Made by a program: the position numbers and the translations under genes. The notes beneath the pieces were generated by a model. That model had not been told where the DNA came from, did no database searches, and saw nothing but the letters and a program-made list of their open reading frames with translations. Below are positions 36,301 through 46,788 of a stretch of DNA of 64,000 nt, in pieces. Origin of the DNA: Chrysemys picta bellii (lineage: Eukaryota > Chordata > Testudines > Emydidae); assembly GCF_011386835.1 (NCBI RefSeq), contig NC_088792.1, positions 222,297,894-222,361,893 of the forward strand, read 5' to 3'. Each line of letters begins with the position of its first letter. Position 1 is the stretch's first letter.

Positions 36301-37745
36301 ATACATGGTAGAACAGCTTTGCCCCTTTTTATTCAAAATGTGACCCAATTTTATATAAATTCTCTGTCACTTACCTTGTGTATTTTGATGCCTGTATTAA
36401 AAATATTATGTACAGCTTTTAGTGAATCACTCATTAAAAGTCTAAAATAAAGTAACATTTTTCACTTTTCTTAATAGGGTGGGTTTGCAATGAAACAAGA
36501 AGCGAATCAGTGGCATTCTTCCAATGGTGCGCATTTGAGGAATGAGAAGTCACATTATTTTGGGAGCCAGACAAGATGCTCTGTGAGCACCCTTTTAAAA
36601 CTTACCTTTGTCACACGACGAAGTAAAAAAAAGAGATGACAGGCTTGATCCAGAGGGACCCCTGCCACTGCTTAAATCAGCATCCTGCTCCTACGTATGG
36701 GGGTAGGTTGTGCCATCAGTTTTCAAGCAGAACTTCTGACTGAGATCAATGAAGCATTTTGACTGACAAGGGGTTGTACCAAGTGGCCTATGGGAAAGAA
36801 TTAAAGAGTAAATAATTCTAAATATCTCTGATTTGTTTTAAAGTCTTTTGTATGTTCTTCTAGATTAGTACCATAAATATGCCCGCGATTTAGTTTGGTA
36901 CTATAATTTAGGGTAATATAGTTTAACTTAGTCTTAAATAGGTACATAAAAGGCAAGGGCTAATTTCTCCATGAAGAACCATTTTTCTTTACATTGTACT
37001 TGTATCTGTGCCATTGTTTTTTAAAAGGGAAATTCAAACAATCATACCTGGATCACAAATTTGTGCATAGTAATGCTCTTTCTCTTCAATTAGTATCTAT
37101 GATAAGATATTGAAAGGGTAAATCCTTTAATAAACTAAGGATTAATTCCCTTAGATGAGGAGAGGCTACAGGGAAATGATCTGCCTCTCTTGTTATTGCT
37201 ATTGTTTTTCTTTGCAGATTGTTGTTACTAAAAAACTAATATCCAAAGACACAATGTAATATAATATTACTAATAAAGGGAAATATTATAATGGGCTTAC
37301 TCAATACGTATAATACCTTACTCCACAAGTACTCTCATTGAAATCAGTGGGACTAATTGTGGAGTAAGTTGCTATTCAACATGAATAGGGCCAAAGGTTT
37401 CAATACGCTGCATTGTGTAGTAATACTATGTATTGGGATTGTTTAGAGGATTTTCAAGGCAAATCTTGTTGAGAAAAAGAGGGACTCTCACAGATAATGC
37501 TCTATTCCCAAACATTAATATACATGCCCACAGAATTTAAAAGCCAATGGGTAGCTCTTCAAAACATACTTATTTAACCACAGACTTGTTCCATGGATTG
37601 TTCCAACTACGGAAGGAAACTTTCTGGCCCCAGATTCATTCATGATGACTAAGACAGCTTCTCCTTAATAAAATGTGACACATCACTATCATAAATATCT
37701 AAAAGCTGGGCTTTTCTTTTAAAAAAAAGCACATAATATAATAAA
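36301..37745. other. Unique-looking AT-rich DNA
   Basis: No credible frame, no recognised repeat beyond a short ATTGAAATCAGTGGGACTAA foldback-family word near 37339. Confidence 0.5.
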
Positions 37746-37934
37746 TGGAGATATACCTATCTCATAGAACTGGAAGGGACCTTGAAAGGTCATTGAGTCC
37801 AGCCCCCTGCCTTCACTAGCAGGACCAAGTACCTATTTTTGCCCCAGATCCCTAAGTGGCCCCCTCAAGGATTGAACTCACAACCCTGGGTTTAGCAGGC
37901 CAATGCTCAAACCACTGAGATATCCCTCCCCCCC
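37746..37934 (-). mobile_element. tRNA-derived SINE (tortoise/Cry type)
   Basis: Reverse complement of the 16939 copy across its full length: B-box complement GGATTGAACTCACAACCC near 37868-37885, and the A-box complement AAACCACTGAGATATCCCTC at its right end. Few differences separate the copies, so the family is fairly young relative to the MITEs here. Confidence 0.85.
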
Positions 37935-38231
37935 ACATCAAACAACAAGATGATAGATAGAAGAGTTAGAGGATACTTCATCTTGAGAAACGGTCCAAGA
38001 TAACCCCACTGAGCTGTGGTCTTTCAAATGTATCTTTTTTTTCCTCTTAGCTGTTTCAAGTTTTTCCAGGTCAACAAGCTACATGCATATGGGGTGAAAT
38101 CCTTGCCTCACTCCTGGGAATTTTGCCATTAATTTCAACGGGGACAGGAATTCACCAATGGTGTTTTTATGTTGAGCTTGTTAGAATTAGTAGGAAGCTC
38201 TCAATTTCCATGAATTGCCAAATAAACTTAA

Positions 38232-38408
38232 GTATCAAAGGGGTAGCTGTGCTGGTCTGGATCTGTAAAAGCAGCAAGGAGTCCTGTGGCACCTTATAGA
38301 CTAACAAACGTATGGGAGCATGAGCTTTTGTGGGGTATTCCCCCATGAAAGCTCATGCTCCTATACATCTGTTAGTCTATAAGGTGCCACAGGACTCCTT
38401 GCTGCAAG
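38232..38408. mobile_element. Palindromic retroposon-like repeat, copy 2
   Basis: A long inverted repeat spans 38271-38405; its outer arms GCAGCAAGGAGTCCTGTGGC and its complement are exact at the ends. It is flanked by the 9-bp direct repeat TAAACTTAA (38223-38231, 38409-38417). The left side has an extra GTAGCTGTGCTGGTCTGGAT head. Confidence 0.85.
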
Positions 38409-38470
38409 TAAACTTAATGTGCTAAAATTATACCATTTATCCCATTATGTTCTTTGAATAACTTAGCCCC

Positions 38471-38565
38471 TGACCCTGCAAATGCTTATGCACAATCTTA
38501 ACTTTAAGTATTTCTCTACTCACATACATAGAGTTAAGCATGCAGATACGGGTTTGCAGGATCAA
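38471..38565. repeat. Stem-loop interspersed repeat
   Basis: TGACCCTGCAAATGCTTATG and CTTAACTTTAAG on the left are answered by GAGTTAAGCATGC and GGGTTTGCAGGATCA on the right. Single arms of the same family lie at 27066 and 35280. Confidence 0.65.
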
Positions 38566-40754
38566 GGTAATACTCAGTTGGTGGCTAACACGGGAGTTAC
38601 AATATATCAATAATTATATTAAACAAACATACAGGTTCAATTAAAGTCAAACATCTCTTTTCAGAAGTACATAAGAGATTAAAAAATATCCTAAGATTTC
38701 TCTATTTCATTCTATGTATGCAGTTTCCAAAGATCTCCTTCCCAGATGGGCCCTCCCTGACGGTATTTCCACAGGCTGGGACAACCAGACTTTTGGAAGT
38801 AAGGAAAATGCTAAAAATGCATAAATCACCATACTGATTCCATCAGTCAAAAGGCAGGTTCATGAAAACAGCAGCATTTTTAAGTATCACCACATTCATA
38901 ATGATCACATTATGCAGCATGATCTTGCCCCGAACCCCACCTTTCAGCAGCTTGCTGGATGACTTGCTCAGCCATGCATTATTCACCAGAAGTTCTGGGC
39001 TGTCTCAAAGGCAATTACTGATCCATATACTGTCCTTATGAAGTATCATTTTAGCCAGTATTTTGTATTGTGCAATTAATAAGATTATACTATGTCCCCT
39101 GAAACAGTAAATTAAAAAAAATAGTAGTATAATTTAGTCTCTCGCTTTAGTGGCATAATATAACTCGAAACAATTTACAGTGGTACAGATTCCCATTTTT
39201 CTTCATTTTTGGTAATTATATGTGACTGTCTAGTGTTTAACATGATCTCCAATTCAATAATTAATTCCTGTGCTCTAGTATAAAATGTGTAATATTTTCA
39301 ATGATAAATTCATAGTTGTTTGTAGACCACAACCTAGCTACTCTATTACACTGTGTGTTACTGTTCCACAATAAAGCCCTGACTCTGCACAGACAAACTG
39401 CTGTGCCTACGAAGAACCCCAGTGAAGTCAATAGTGTCTGCCCACCTGGATTTCATGACAAGATCAGTGACTATATTAGTTACACTATAAGTGTCCTTTA
39501 TGACGTGCTCATTGTTTCTGAACATTGGTTCTTTTTTGGTGACATTTTTCATGCTTAGTCTCAGAACAGTGATGAAATTTTGTGGGAGGGGCAAGCAGTC
39601 AGTTTGGCCATTTCTGAGATCTGTCTGAGGAAAGAAAGAATCCCAAAACAAAAGAAGAAAGAAAACCTTTTATGTTATATAGTCTGCACAGAAAATGTGC
39701 AAAAACCTAATTGAACGTTCTGATCCTACAATTGGACCCTTTTGATTAGATCAGAAAGAGGAGACAAAGGGAGGAGGATGCACTGCCCCAGAAGTCATAG
39801 GATATGGAGGAATGAGCACAGGGACTGATACCAGGAAGTTTTATTCCCATGCTAGGTAAATAGCATTTTCCCTGTCTGTAGATGGCAAAGATACAGATGA
39901 AGTAGGCATAGTTGATTAATGGGTAGGAGTTTAGAACTGAGAGTCAAGAAACCTAGGTTCTGTCTCAGGTCAATTTGGTGGCATTTCTGCTTGCTGACTT
40001 GTGAAGAAAAGTAACTCTGTGTTGCAACAAACACACAGAGTAGTTCTCCACCTAGTGTCACTACATGTATAAATGTACTGATTTTCTTCAAATTTCACTT
40101 AATTCTTATGTCTCAATAAGAACTATAAAACAAGCCAAATCTATGTACTCTGTATAATATACTATATCTTGTATTAATATAGAACACATTAAAAAGCATA
40201 AGCACAATGAGGCAGTGGTAGTTTTATCTTAATGTTAAGTTGGTTTTTTGCTTGTTTGTTTGCTTTTCATGAAGTTTCATATTTATGATATCATGATATT
40301 CTAGCTGCATTATTTAGCAGAGCATGGGATAATTCCAGTCAAACAGCTTTTGTTCAATACAGCTCTTTCTGCATGCATTTGGATGGATCAGGGATGTGAA
40401 ATATAATCCTTTGGCAAAATGCTAAATATGTGTTACATCAGTAACTAGCATCTTCATCTAGCAAAACAACCAAGACAACAGAACTGGAATAATACAGCAG
40501 GCAACATTCTCAATACTGAGCAGGAAAGCTGCAAGATATTATCTAATTTTTGCTATAGACCATTGTATAGATTTCAGTCAAAGCTTTGAAGAGATTATTT
40601 CAGGTAGCCAAAGATTATCTCCAAGTCATAATACTTTCTGTCTCCACTCCCTATGCTGTAAGAGTAATTGGATATTTGATACTCAGGCTTACCACATAGG
40701 ATGATGTATTCATATTTGGCATTATTACCACAACATGAAGGTGAGATAAAAATA
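38566..40754. other. Unique-looking AT-rich DNA
   Basis: Apart from the MIR-like piece at 39900, only short domain-free frames occur. Confidence 0.5.
39900..39990. repeat. MIR-like fragment
   Basis: GAGAGTCAAGAAACCTAGGT followed by TCTGTCTCAGGTC resembles the tRNA-derived portion of MIR-type SINEs. Only this portion is recognisable. Confidence 0.3.
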
Positions 40755-42324
40755 TGGTTTGTAACCTGTCCTTTAAATCGGCTTCTGTACCCAATGACTG
40801 GAAGATAGCTAAGGGCTCTAGAGATGATCCCGGCAAGTACAGACTGGTAAGTCTAACGTCAGTACCGGGCAAATTAGTTGAAACAATAGTAAAGAATAAA
40901 ATTGTCAGACACCTAGAAGAACATAAATTGTTGGGCAAAAGTCAACATGGTTTCTGTAAAGGGAAATTGTGTCTTACTAATCTATTAGAGTTCTTTGAAG
41001 GGGTCAACAAACATGTGGACAAGGGAGATCCAGTGGACATAGTGTACTTAGATTTCCAGAAAGCCTTTGACAAGGTCCCTCACCAAAGGCTCTTACCTAA
41101 ATTAAGTTGTCATGGGATAAAAGGGAAGGTCCTTTCATGGATTGAAAACTGGTTAAAAGACAGGGAACAAAGGGTAGGAATTAATGGTAAATTCTTAGAA
41201 TGGAAAGGGTTAACTAGTGGTGTTCCCCCAGGGTCTGTCCTAGGACCAATTCTATTCAATTTATTCATAAATGATCTGGAGAAAGGGGTAAAAAGTGAGG
41301 TGGCAAAGTTTGCAGATGATACTAAACTACTCAAGATAGTTAAGACCAAAGCAGACTATGAAGAACTTCAAAAAGATCTCACAAAACTAAGTGATTGGGC
41401 AACAAAATGGCAAATGAAATTTGATGTGGATAAATGTAAATTAATGCACATTGGAAAAAATAACCCCAACTATACATACAATATGATGGGGGCTAATTTA
41501 ACTACAATGAATCAGGAAAAAGATTTTGGAGTGGATCGTGGATAGTTCTCTGAAGACGATCACACAGTGTGCAGCGGCAGTCAAAAAAGCAAACAGGATG
41601 TTAGGAATCATTAAAAAGGGGATAGGGAATAAGACGGAGAATATATTATTGCCCTTATATAAATCGATGGTACTCCCACATCTTGAATACTGCGTACAGA
41701 TGTGGTCTCCTCATCTCAAAAAAGATATACTGGCACTAGAAAAAGTTCAGAGAAGGGCAACTAAAATGATTAGGGGTTTGAAACGGGTCCCATATGAGGA
41801 GAGATTAAAGAGGCTAGGACTTTTCAGCTTGGAAAAGAGGAGACTAAGGGGGGATATGATAGAGGTATATAAAATCATGAGTGATGTGGAGAAAGTAGAT
41901 AAGGAAAAGTTATTTACTTATTCCCATAATACAAGAACTGGGGGCCACCAAATGAAATTACTGGGCAGCAGGTTTAAAACAAATAAAAGGAAGTTCTTCT
42001 TCACACAGCGCACAGTCAACTTGTGGAACTCCTTACCTGAGGAGGTTGTGAAGGCTAGGACTATAACAGCGTTTAAAAGAGAACTGGATAAATTCATGGA
42101 GGTTAAGTCCATTGATGGCTATTAGCCAGGATGGGTAAGGAATGGTGTCCCTAGCCTCTGTTTGTCAGAGGGTGGAGATGGATGGCAGGAGAGAGATCAC
42201 TTGATCATTACCTGTTAGGTTCACTCCCTCTGGGGCACCTGGCATTGGCCACTGTCGGTAGACAGGATACTGGGCTAGATGGACCTTTGGTCTAACCCAG
42301 TATGGCCGTTCTTATATTCTTATG
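40755..42324 (+). mobile_element. 5'-truncated CR1-clade LINE with decayed reverse transcriptase
   Basis: A non-LTR retrotransposon fragment holding the reverse transcriptase and the C-terminal region of the CR1 ORF2. Frame one (to 41545) carries YLDFQKAFDKVPH (RT motif A region), SGVPPGSVLGP and FADD at 41309-41320 (catalytic motif C). Frame two (41526-42125) carries PHLEYCVQ, KVQRRATKMI and the LWNSLPEEVV tail. The two frames overlap because of a frameshift near 41535, so no full-length product is possible. Family comparison also suggests a short in-frame deletion near 40815, between DWKIA and GSRDDPGKY. The 3'UTR ends with the turtle CR1-style terminus TATGGCCGTTCTTATATTCT at 42301-42320. 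The endonuclease and ORF1 are absent, as usual for CR1 5' truncation. Confidence 0.93.
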
Positions 42325-42789
42325 TAGGTGCTACTGTGGTTAGGGTTCTTGCTTTTCATCACAAAGACATAGATTTGATGCCAGACAGGTTCAGTGTAAA
42401 ATGACTTTTGATAGTGATAGTTACATTATTTTCTGAGGGATGGCTCTTCTCTATATACACTCTAGTTAAAAGTAAATATTGGTCATGATAATTAGAAGTT
42501 GCTATGTTTCATAATCTAATATAACAGTGATATGTCAGCCGGAGGTCCCCGCATGTTGTCTTCTTTGAGATTTAGCTTTGCTGTAATACTTTGTGGGCAT
42601 AATGGACTGTGAAATTGAGGTTGTAGCACGAAACCACAGCTAGCTTTGATATTGACTGGGGGTGCTGAGAATGGTGCTGGGCCTTGTTTGGAAATGCTTC
42701 CTGGTTGGGTGTATTTATCTATGAAAATATTGAGGCAGGCATTTACCTAATTTACATGCACATACAGGGTTTAAAGCACAGAGGTGGTA

Positions 42790-44345
42790 TGAGGTGGTGT
42801 ACTTGCCACCTGTAGCACCCTCTTCCATAGTTCAGGCCTCCAGCCAAGTCACCTAAAGTTTAGTCCCCTTCTGGGGTAACAAAAAGATCCAAACAGAAGG
42901 CCTAAGGAATCAATAGTAATAATACTTCTTCAACCCCTCTCAGGTCAAACTAATAACTACTTCTCCAGGAGGAATTACCAGGCTATCCTCCCTCCCCCAG
43001 GGATACTGGCAGTTTACTACTGTGGTTTCCCTGCTCCCCACTCACAAGCCCCATTGCTGAACTTCTTCCAGAGAAGCCTCACTTGGACCCTGTGGATTTC
43101 TTCTATTCATGTAGGCCAGGGATGGGCAAACTTTTTGGCCCAAGGGCCACATCTGGGTGGGGAAATTGCATGCAGTGATATGAATGTAGGACTGGGGCAG
43201 GAAGTTGGGGTGCAGGAGGGAGTGCGGGGTGTGGGAGGGGGTGCGGTATGCAGGAAGGGGCTCAGGGCAAGGGGTTCGGGCACAGGAGGGATGTGAGGTG
43301 TACGAGGGGGCTCAGGGCAGGAGGTTGGGGATCAGGAGGGGTGTGACGGGGGCTCAGGGCAGGGGGTTGGGGTGTGGGGTGGAGGAGAGGTTTGGGGTGC
43401 AGACTCCAGCCCAGCACTGCTTACCTTGAGTGGCTCCGGGGTGGCACCGGTGCGCAGCGGGGCTAAGGCAGCCTGCCTGCCTGCCCTGGCCCTGCACCAC
43501 TCCTGGAAGCAGCCGGCACCACGTCCCTGCGGCCCCTGCGGGAGGAGAGGGCAGAGGGCTCCACACACTGCCCTCGCCTGCGGGTACCTCCCCGAAGCTC
43601 CCATTGGCCACGGTTCCCCATTCCTGGCCAATGGGAGCTGTGGGGGATGGTGCCTGCAGGCGAGGGCAGTGTGTGGAGCCCTCTGCCCTCCTCCTCCCCC
43701 CAGGAGCCGCAGGGACGTGGTGCCGGCAGTTTCCAGGAGTGGCACGGGGCCAGGGCAGGCAGGGAGTCTGCCTTAGCCTGTGGTGCCACAGGGGTGGCAA
43801 TCCTGCAAGCCGGATCCAAAGCCCTGATGGGCCAGATCCGGCCCGTGGGCCATAGTTTGCCCATCCCTGATGTAGGCCCTAACTCAGGGCTTCTCCACAG
43901 GAGCCTACTCTGCTCCCTATAGGTTTCTTCTACCAGACCACTCTCCTTCTTCCTCCTTTCCCTGAAACTAGTTTCCACCTGTAGCAATCTCTGGTCTGGA
44001 GATCTACACCAGCTCTCTTTCCAGAGCCTGATGAGAGGAATTCCATCATTGCTTCTCTTCCCCAGGGACCCTTGGCAAATCTACTGTCCACGCTGTGCCC
44101 TCCCCACCCTTCCAACCTGTAAAAACTGCAGGACTCCTCTCAAAGGAGCTGCTTTTATCTCCCCCTTCTAGTTAAGAAACTTTTCTTTTATATTGTTCAA
44201 GCAACCTCTTTCTAGCTCAGCTGTTCCATTACTAATTAGTTAAAGGGCACCAGCTGGAGCACTTTATTGCTCCCATGTGTAGCCTATAGGGTCATCCTGG
44301 GACAGTTAGGCCCTAATTCTTCTGAAGGGCCACTGGCCCCATGAC
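42790..44345. repeat. LTR-like pyrimidine-rich repeat interrupted by a hAT-type element
   Basis: The two halves (42790-43116 and 43870-44345) share a style and read on continuously once the insertion and one duplication are set aside. CCTCCAGCCAAGTCACC near 42838 parallels the repeats at 20100 and 30020. It ends near GGGCCACTGGCCCCATGACA. Likely a solo LTR or LTR-like unit; no coding region. Confidence 0.5.
43117..43869. mobile_element. hAT-type element with long internal palindrome, nested in an LTR-like repeat
   Basis: Left end CAGGGATGGGCAAACTTTTT and right end ATAGTTTGCCCATCCCTG are inverted. A perfect 8-bp duplication ATGTAGGC flanks it (43109-43116, 43870-43877). An imperfect palindrome with arms of about 165-170 bp (43441-43610 and 43623-43787) occupies the centre, giving mirror-image ORFs on both strands that should not be read as genes. 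Confidence 0.9.
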
Positions 44346-44413
44346 AAGTGGTATTTGTGTGTTTTCTCCATGTGCATGAATTGTGCTCCTGTTTGAAAAT
44401 TCTGGCTTATACA

Positions 44414-44716
44414 CAGGGGTGGCTCCAGGCACCAGCGCAGCAAGCATGTGCCTGGGGCGGCAAGCTGCGGGGGGCGGCCTGCTGGTTGCTGTGAGGGCGG
44501 CTAGTTAGGCGGCCTTCGGTGGCATGCCTGTGGGAGGTCCGCCGGTCCCGTGGTTTCCGTGGCAATTCGGTGGCAGGTATGGTGAAGCCATGGGACCAGC
44601 AGATCACCCACAGAAATGCCACTAAATCCGCGTGACTGCGGACCGCCCACAGGCATGCCGCCGAAGGCCGCCTGACTGCTGTGCTTGGGGCAGCAAAAAA
44701 CATAGAGCCGCCCCTG
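44414..44716. mobile_element. Short hAT-type MITE with perfect 8-bp duplication
   Basis: Termini CAGGGGTGGCTCCAGG and CATAGAGCCGCCCCTG are inverted and related to those at 17817-18564. CTTATACA is duplicated at 44406-44413 and 44717-44724. The interior is itself partly palindromic (GCGGCCTTCGG.. versus CCGAAGGCCGC). Confidence 0.9.
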
Positions 44717-45059
44717 CTTATACATTTAATTGGAAATTTTAAGGTTATTATACCTTTGTGTATTTTTTAATAGGAAATAGTAAAAATACTCCACTGATTC
44801 TCAGCCTGAGCATTTGAAGATATCCTAGTATCTCACAAATCCGAGACAGATGAATAAAACAATGGGTGGTTTGTGTCTGTTTGGTTTTTTATTAGTGAAG
44901 GGCTTAAAACGTGACTGGATCCTGATTTTGAACACCCTGAAACTGAAGTTCAAAGATGCTTGGATCCCAGGCTTTTATGTGGCCCATTAAAGGGACAGGT
45001 GCTACATGTATCTCAGATCAGATTTTAACTACTTCAAACTTCACATCTGGGATTTTCGT

Positions 45060-45190
45060 TTGGGTCAATCTCTTATTATTTATTTGCATTACAGCAGCCC
45101 CTTTAGGTCCCAACTGAGAATGGGTCCCCATTGCGCTAGGAACTATAGAAAGAGAGTATGAGCCAGACTCTTCCCCTTCAGTTCTAAATA
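45060..45190. repeat. L3/MIR-type 3' tail fragment
   Basis: TTATTATTTATTTGCATTAC, then CAGCCCCTTTAGGTCCCAAC and CCCCATTGCGCTAGGAACT parallel the copy at 49424. Confidence 0.55.
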
Positions 45191-45502
45191 GACAAGGAAA
45201 GGCAAAGCCAGAGGCATCTCTAGTCTTCCTTGTAAAGTCGTTGCTGCATACTTACAGGTTCCCTATCAGCCACTATGACTCACTGGGCAGAGTCCGGTGG
45301 CTGAGCCACTTCCTTTGGAATGTAAAGTACCATGCTACTTTTCAAAGGGTGTACTTTGAAAGGAACCAGGCTGGAGAAGAGGAGGAGAAAGTTGGATTTC
45401 TTACCTGTATTTTCGAACTGGCTTTCCGTATTTGAACGCTGGCTGCAGGTGATTAAAAACAAACACCTGGACATGCTTCCCATCAATTACAAGGTGTGAG
45501 CT

Positions 45503-45732
45503 AAAAGAAGGAGGAGTACTTGTGACACCTTAGAGACTAACAAATTTATTTGAGCATACGCTTTCATGGGCTAAAGCCCACTTCATCAGATGCATGCAGT
45601 GGAAAATACAGTAGGAAGATATATAAATATGAAAGCTTATGCTCAAATAAATATGTTAGTCTCTTAGGTGCCACAAGTACTCCTTGTTCTTTTTGCTGAT
45701 ACAAACTAACACTTGGCTACCACTCTGAAACC
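45503..45732. mobile_element. Palindromic retroposon-like repeat, copy 3
   Basis: The left arm carries GTGACACCTTAGAGACTAAC and TTTATTTGAGCATACGCTTT; the right arm carries GAAAGCTTATGCTCAAATAA and GTTAGTCTCTTAGGTGCCAC. Flanks are 13-bp direct repeats matching at 12 positions, CAAGG(T/C)GTGAGCT (45490-45502, 45733-45745). It lies just upstream of the NPBWR1 5' region. Confidence 0.85.
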
Positions 45733-45859
45733 CAAGGCGTGAGCTGCCTACTCAAAATACAAAAGGCATAACAGGGGCTCTTTTTGTTTGTGCTCCGAAG
45801 TGGAGTTATTTGCAACAAGGACGTCAGCGAACCTGTCATGGGAAATGAATATATTTCTG

Positions 45860-46152
45860 TCCTTGCCCCTGTGCTCAGTTTAACCTGTTAACAGAAAGCC
45901 GTGGTCCCTATTTGCTGAGATCGCACCTGCGCTCTGTTCCCGTCTGCAGGCAGCGAAGTGGTGAGCTAGAGATCCAAAAGGAGCTGTCCGGGACTCAAGT
46001 ATGTAGAGAGCTGTTCACCGAGTCAGTTGCCGAGGAGCTGTCCAGCATTTCAGCACCTCTGCGCTTTCGGGATTGCCAGCTACCCGGGCAACCTTCAGCC
46101 CGCACTAACTGCAGAAGGACCCGCAGAAGGAAAGCAGATCCCAGGCGCTAAG
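45860..46152 (+). promoter_or_regulatory. Possible NPBWR1 promoter and non-coding first exon
   Basis: This moderately GC-rich stretch lies upstream of the candidate donor at 46152. A 79-codon open frame (45912-46151) ends one base before the donor and has no recognisable domain, so it is better read as 5'UTR. No clear TATA box was identified; the transcription start cannot be placed from sequence alone. Confidence 0.3.
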
Positions 46153-46788
46153 GTAAGGAAGAAGAATGAATTTCAAAGCTTAAGACAGAAGCAGATCCAC
46201 AATTCCAGGCGTGTGTGAGTGAGTCAGATTTGGGGAGAGAAGGGGTGTGTGTGAGAAAGAGAAAGGAAACCGGTAGGATCCCCTTTAGATGACATGCCCC
46301 TGAGATCTGCTGCTCTGCGTTGTCTCTTTGTAAATGTGCTTCATAACTATCTTTTTATTTATGTGTCTGTGTGGCGCTCAGTTTCAACGCAACCCACCCT
46401 AAGAGGCGAAACGGAGCACGTGGAAGGTGCTTGGGCTGTGAGGTGCCTATTTCCATGTTTTCTGACAATGGGCATTTCTCTTGGTGAGGAAGCCCGAACT
46501 TAAGTGTGTGTTTTCCATTGTCCCTGCAAGGATCTCCGGTGAGGAGAAGAGGAGTGATGGGCAAAGAGGTGGGATGACGAGAGACCTCTCCGGTGCAGGG
46601 CCAGAATTAAAGGTCTAAATCCAAGCCAAAGAGGCAGCGCCTTCTAGGTTCACCCCGGAAATCTGAAGCGGTCTGGTGCCGGTGACATATACCTCGACCT
46701 GGTGTTTGAGCCGAGCTGGGCTAGCTGGATTCAGCCCACGCTTCACTCCCTTGGGGGAGCCGCGGCTGGTCTTTCTTTCCCACCGCAG
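46153..46788 (+). other. Candidate 5'UTR intron of NPBWR1
   Basis: A near-consensus donor (AAG|GTAAGG) sits at 46150-46158. An acceptor with a pyrimidine-rich run (CTTTCTTTCCCACCGCAG) ends at 46788, three bases before the chosen ATG. Many single-coding-exon GPCR genes have such an intron just upstream of the start codon. Splicing would remove the in-frame extension beginning at 46702. This is inferred from splice-site sequence only. Confidence 0.5.

Noticed and set aside
43332..43987. Overlapping ORFs on both strands (up to 174 codons)
   Set aside because: They come from the two arms of one palindrome within the element at 43117-43869.
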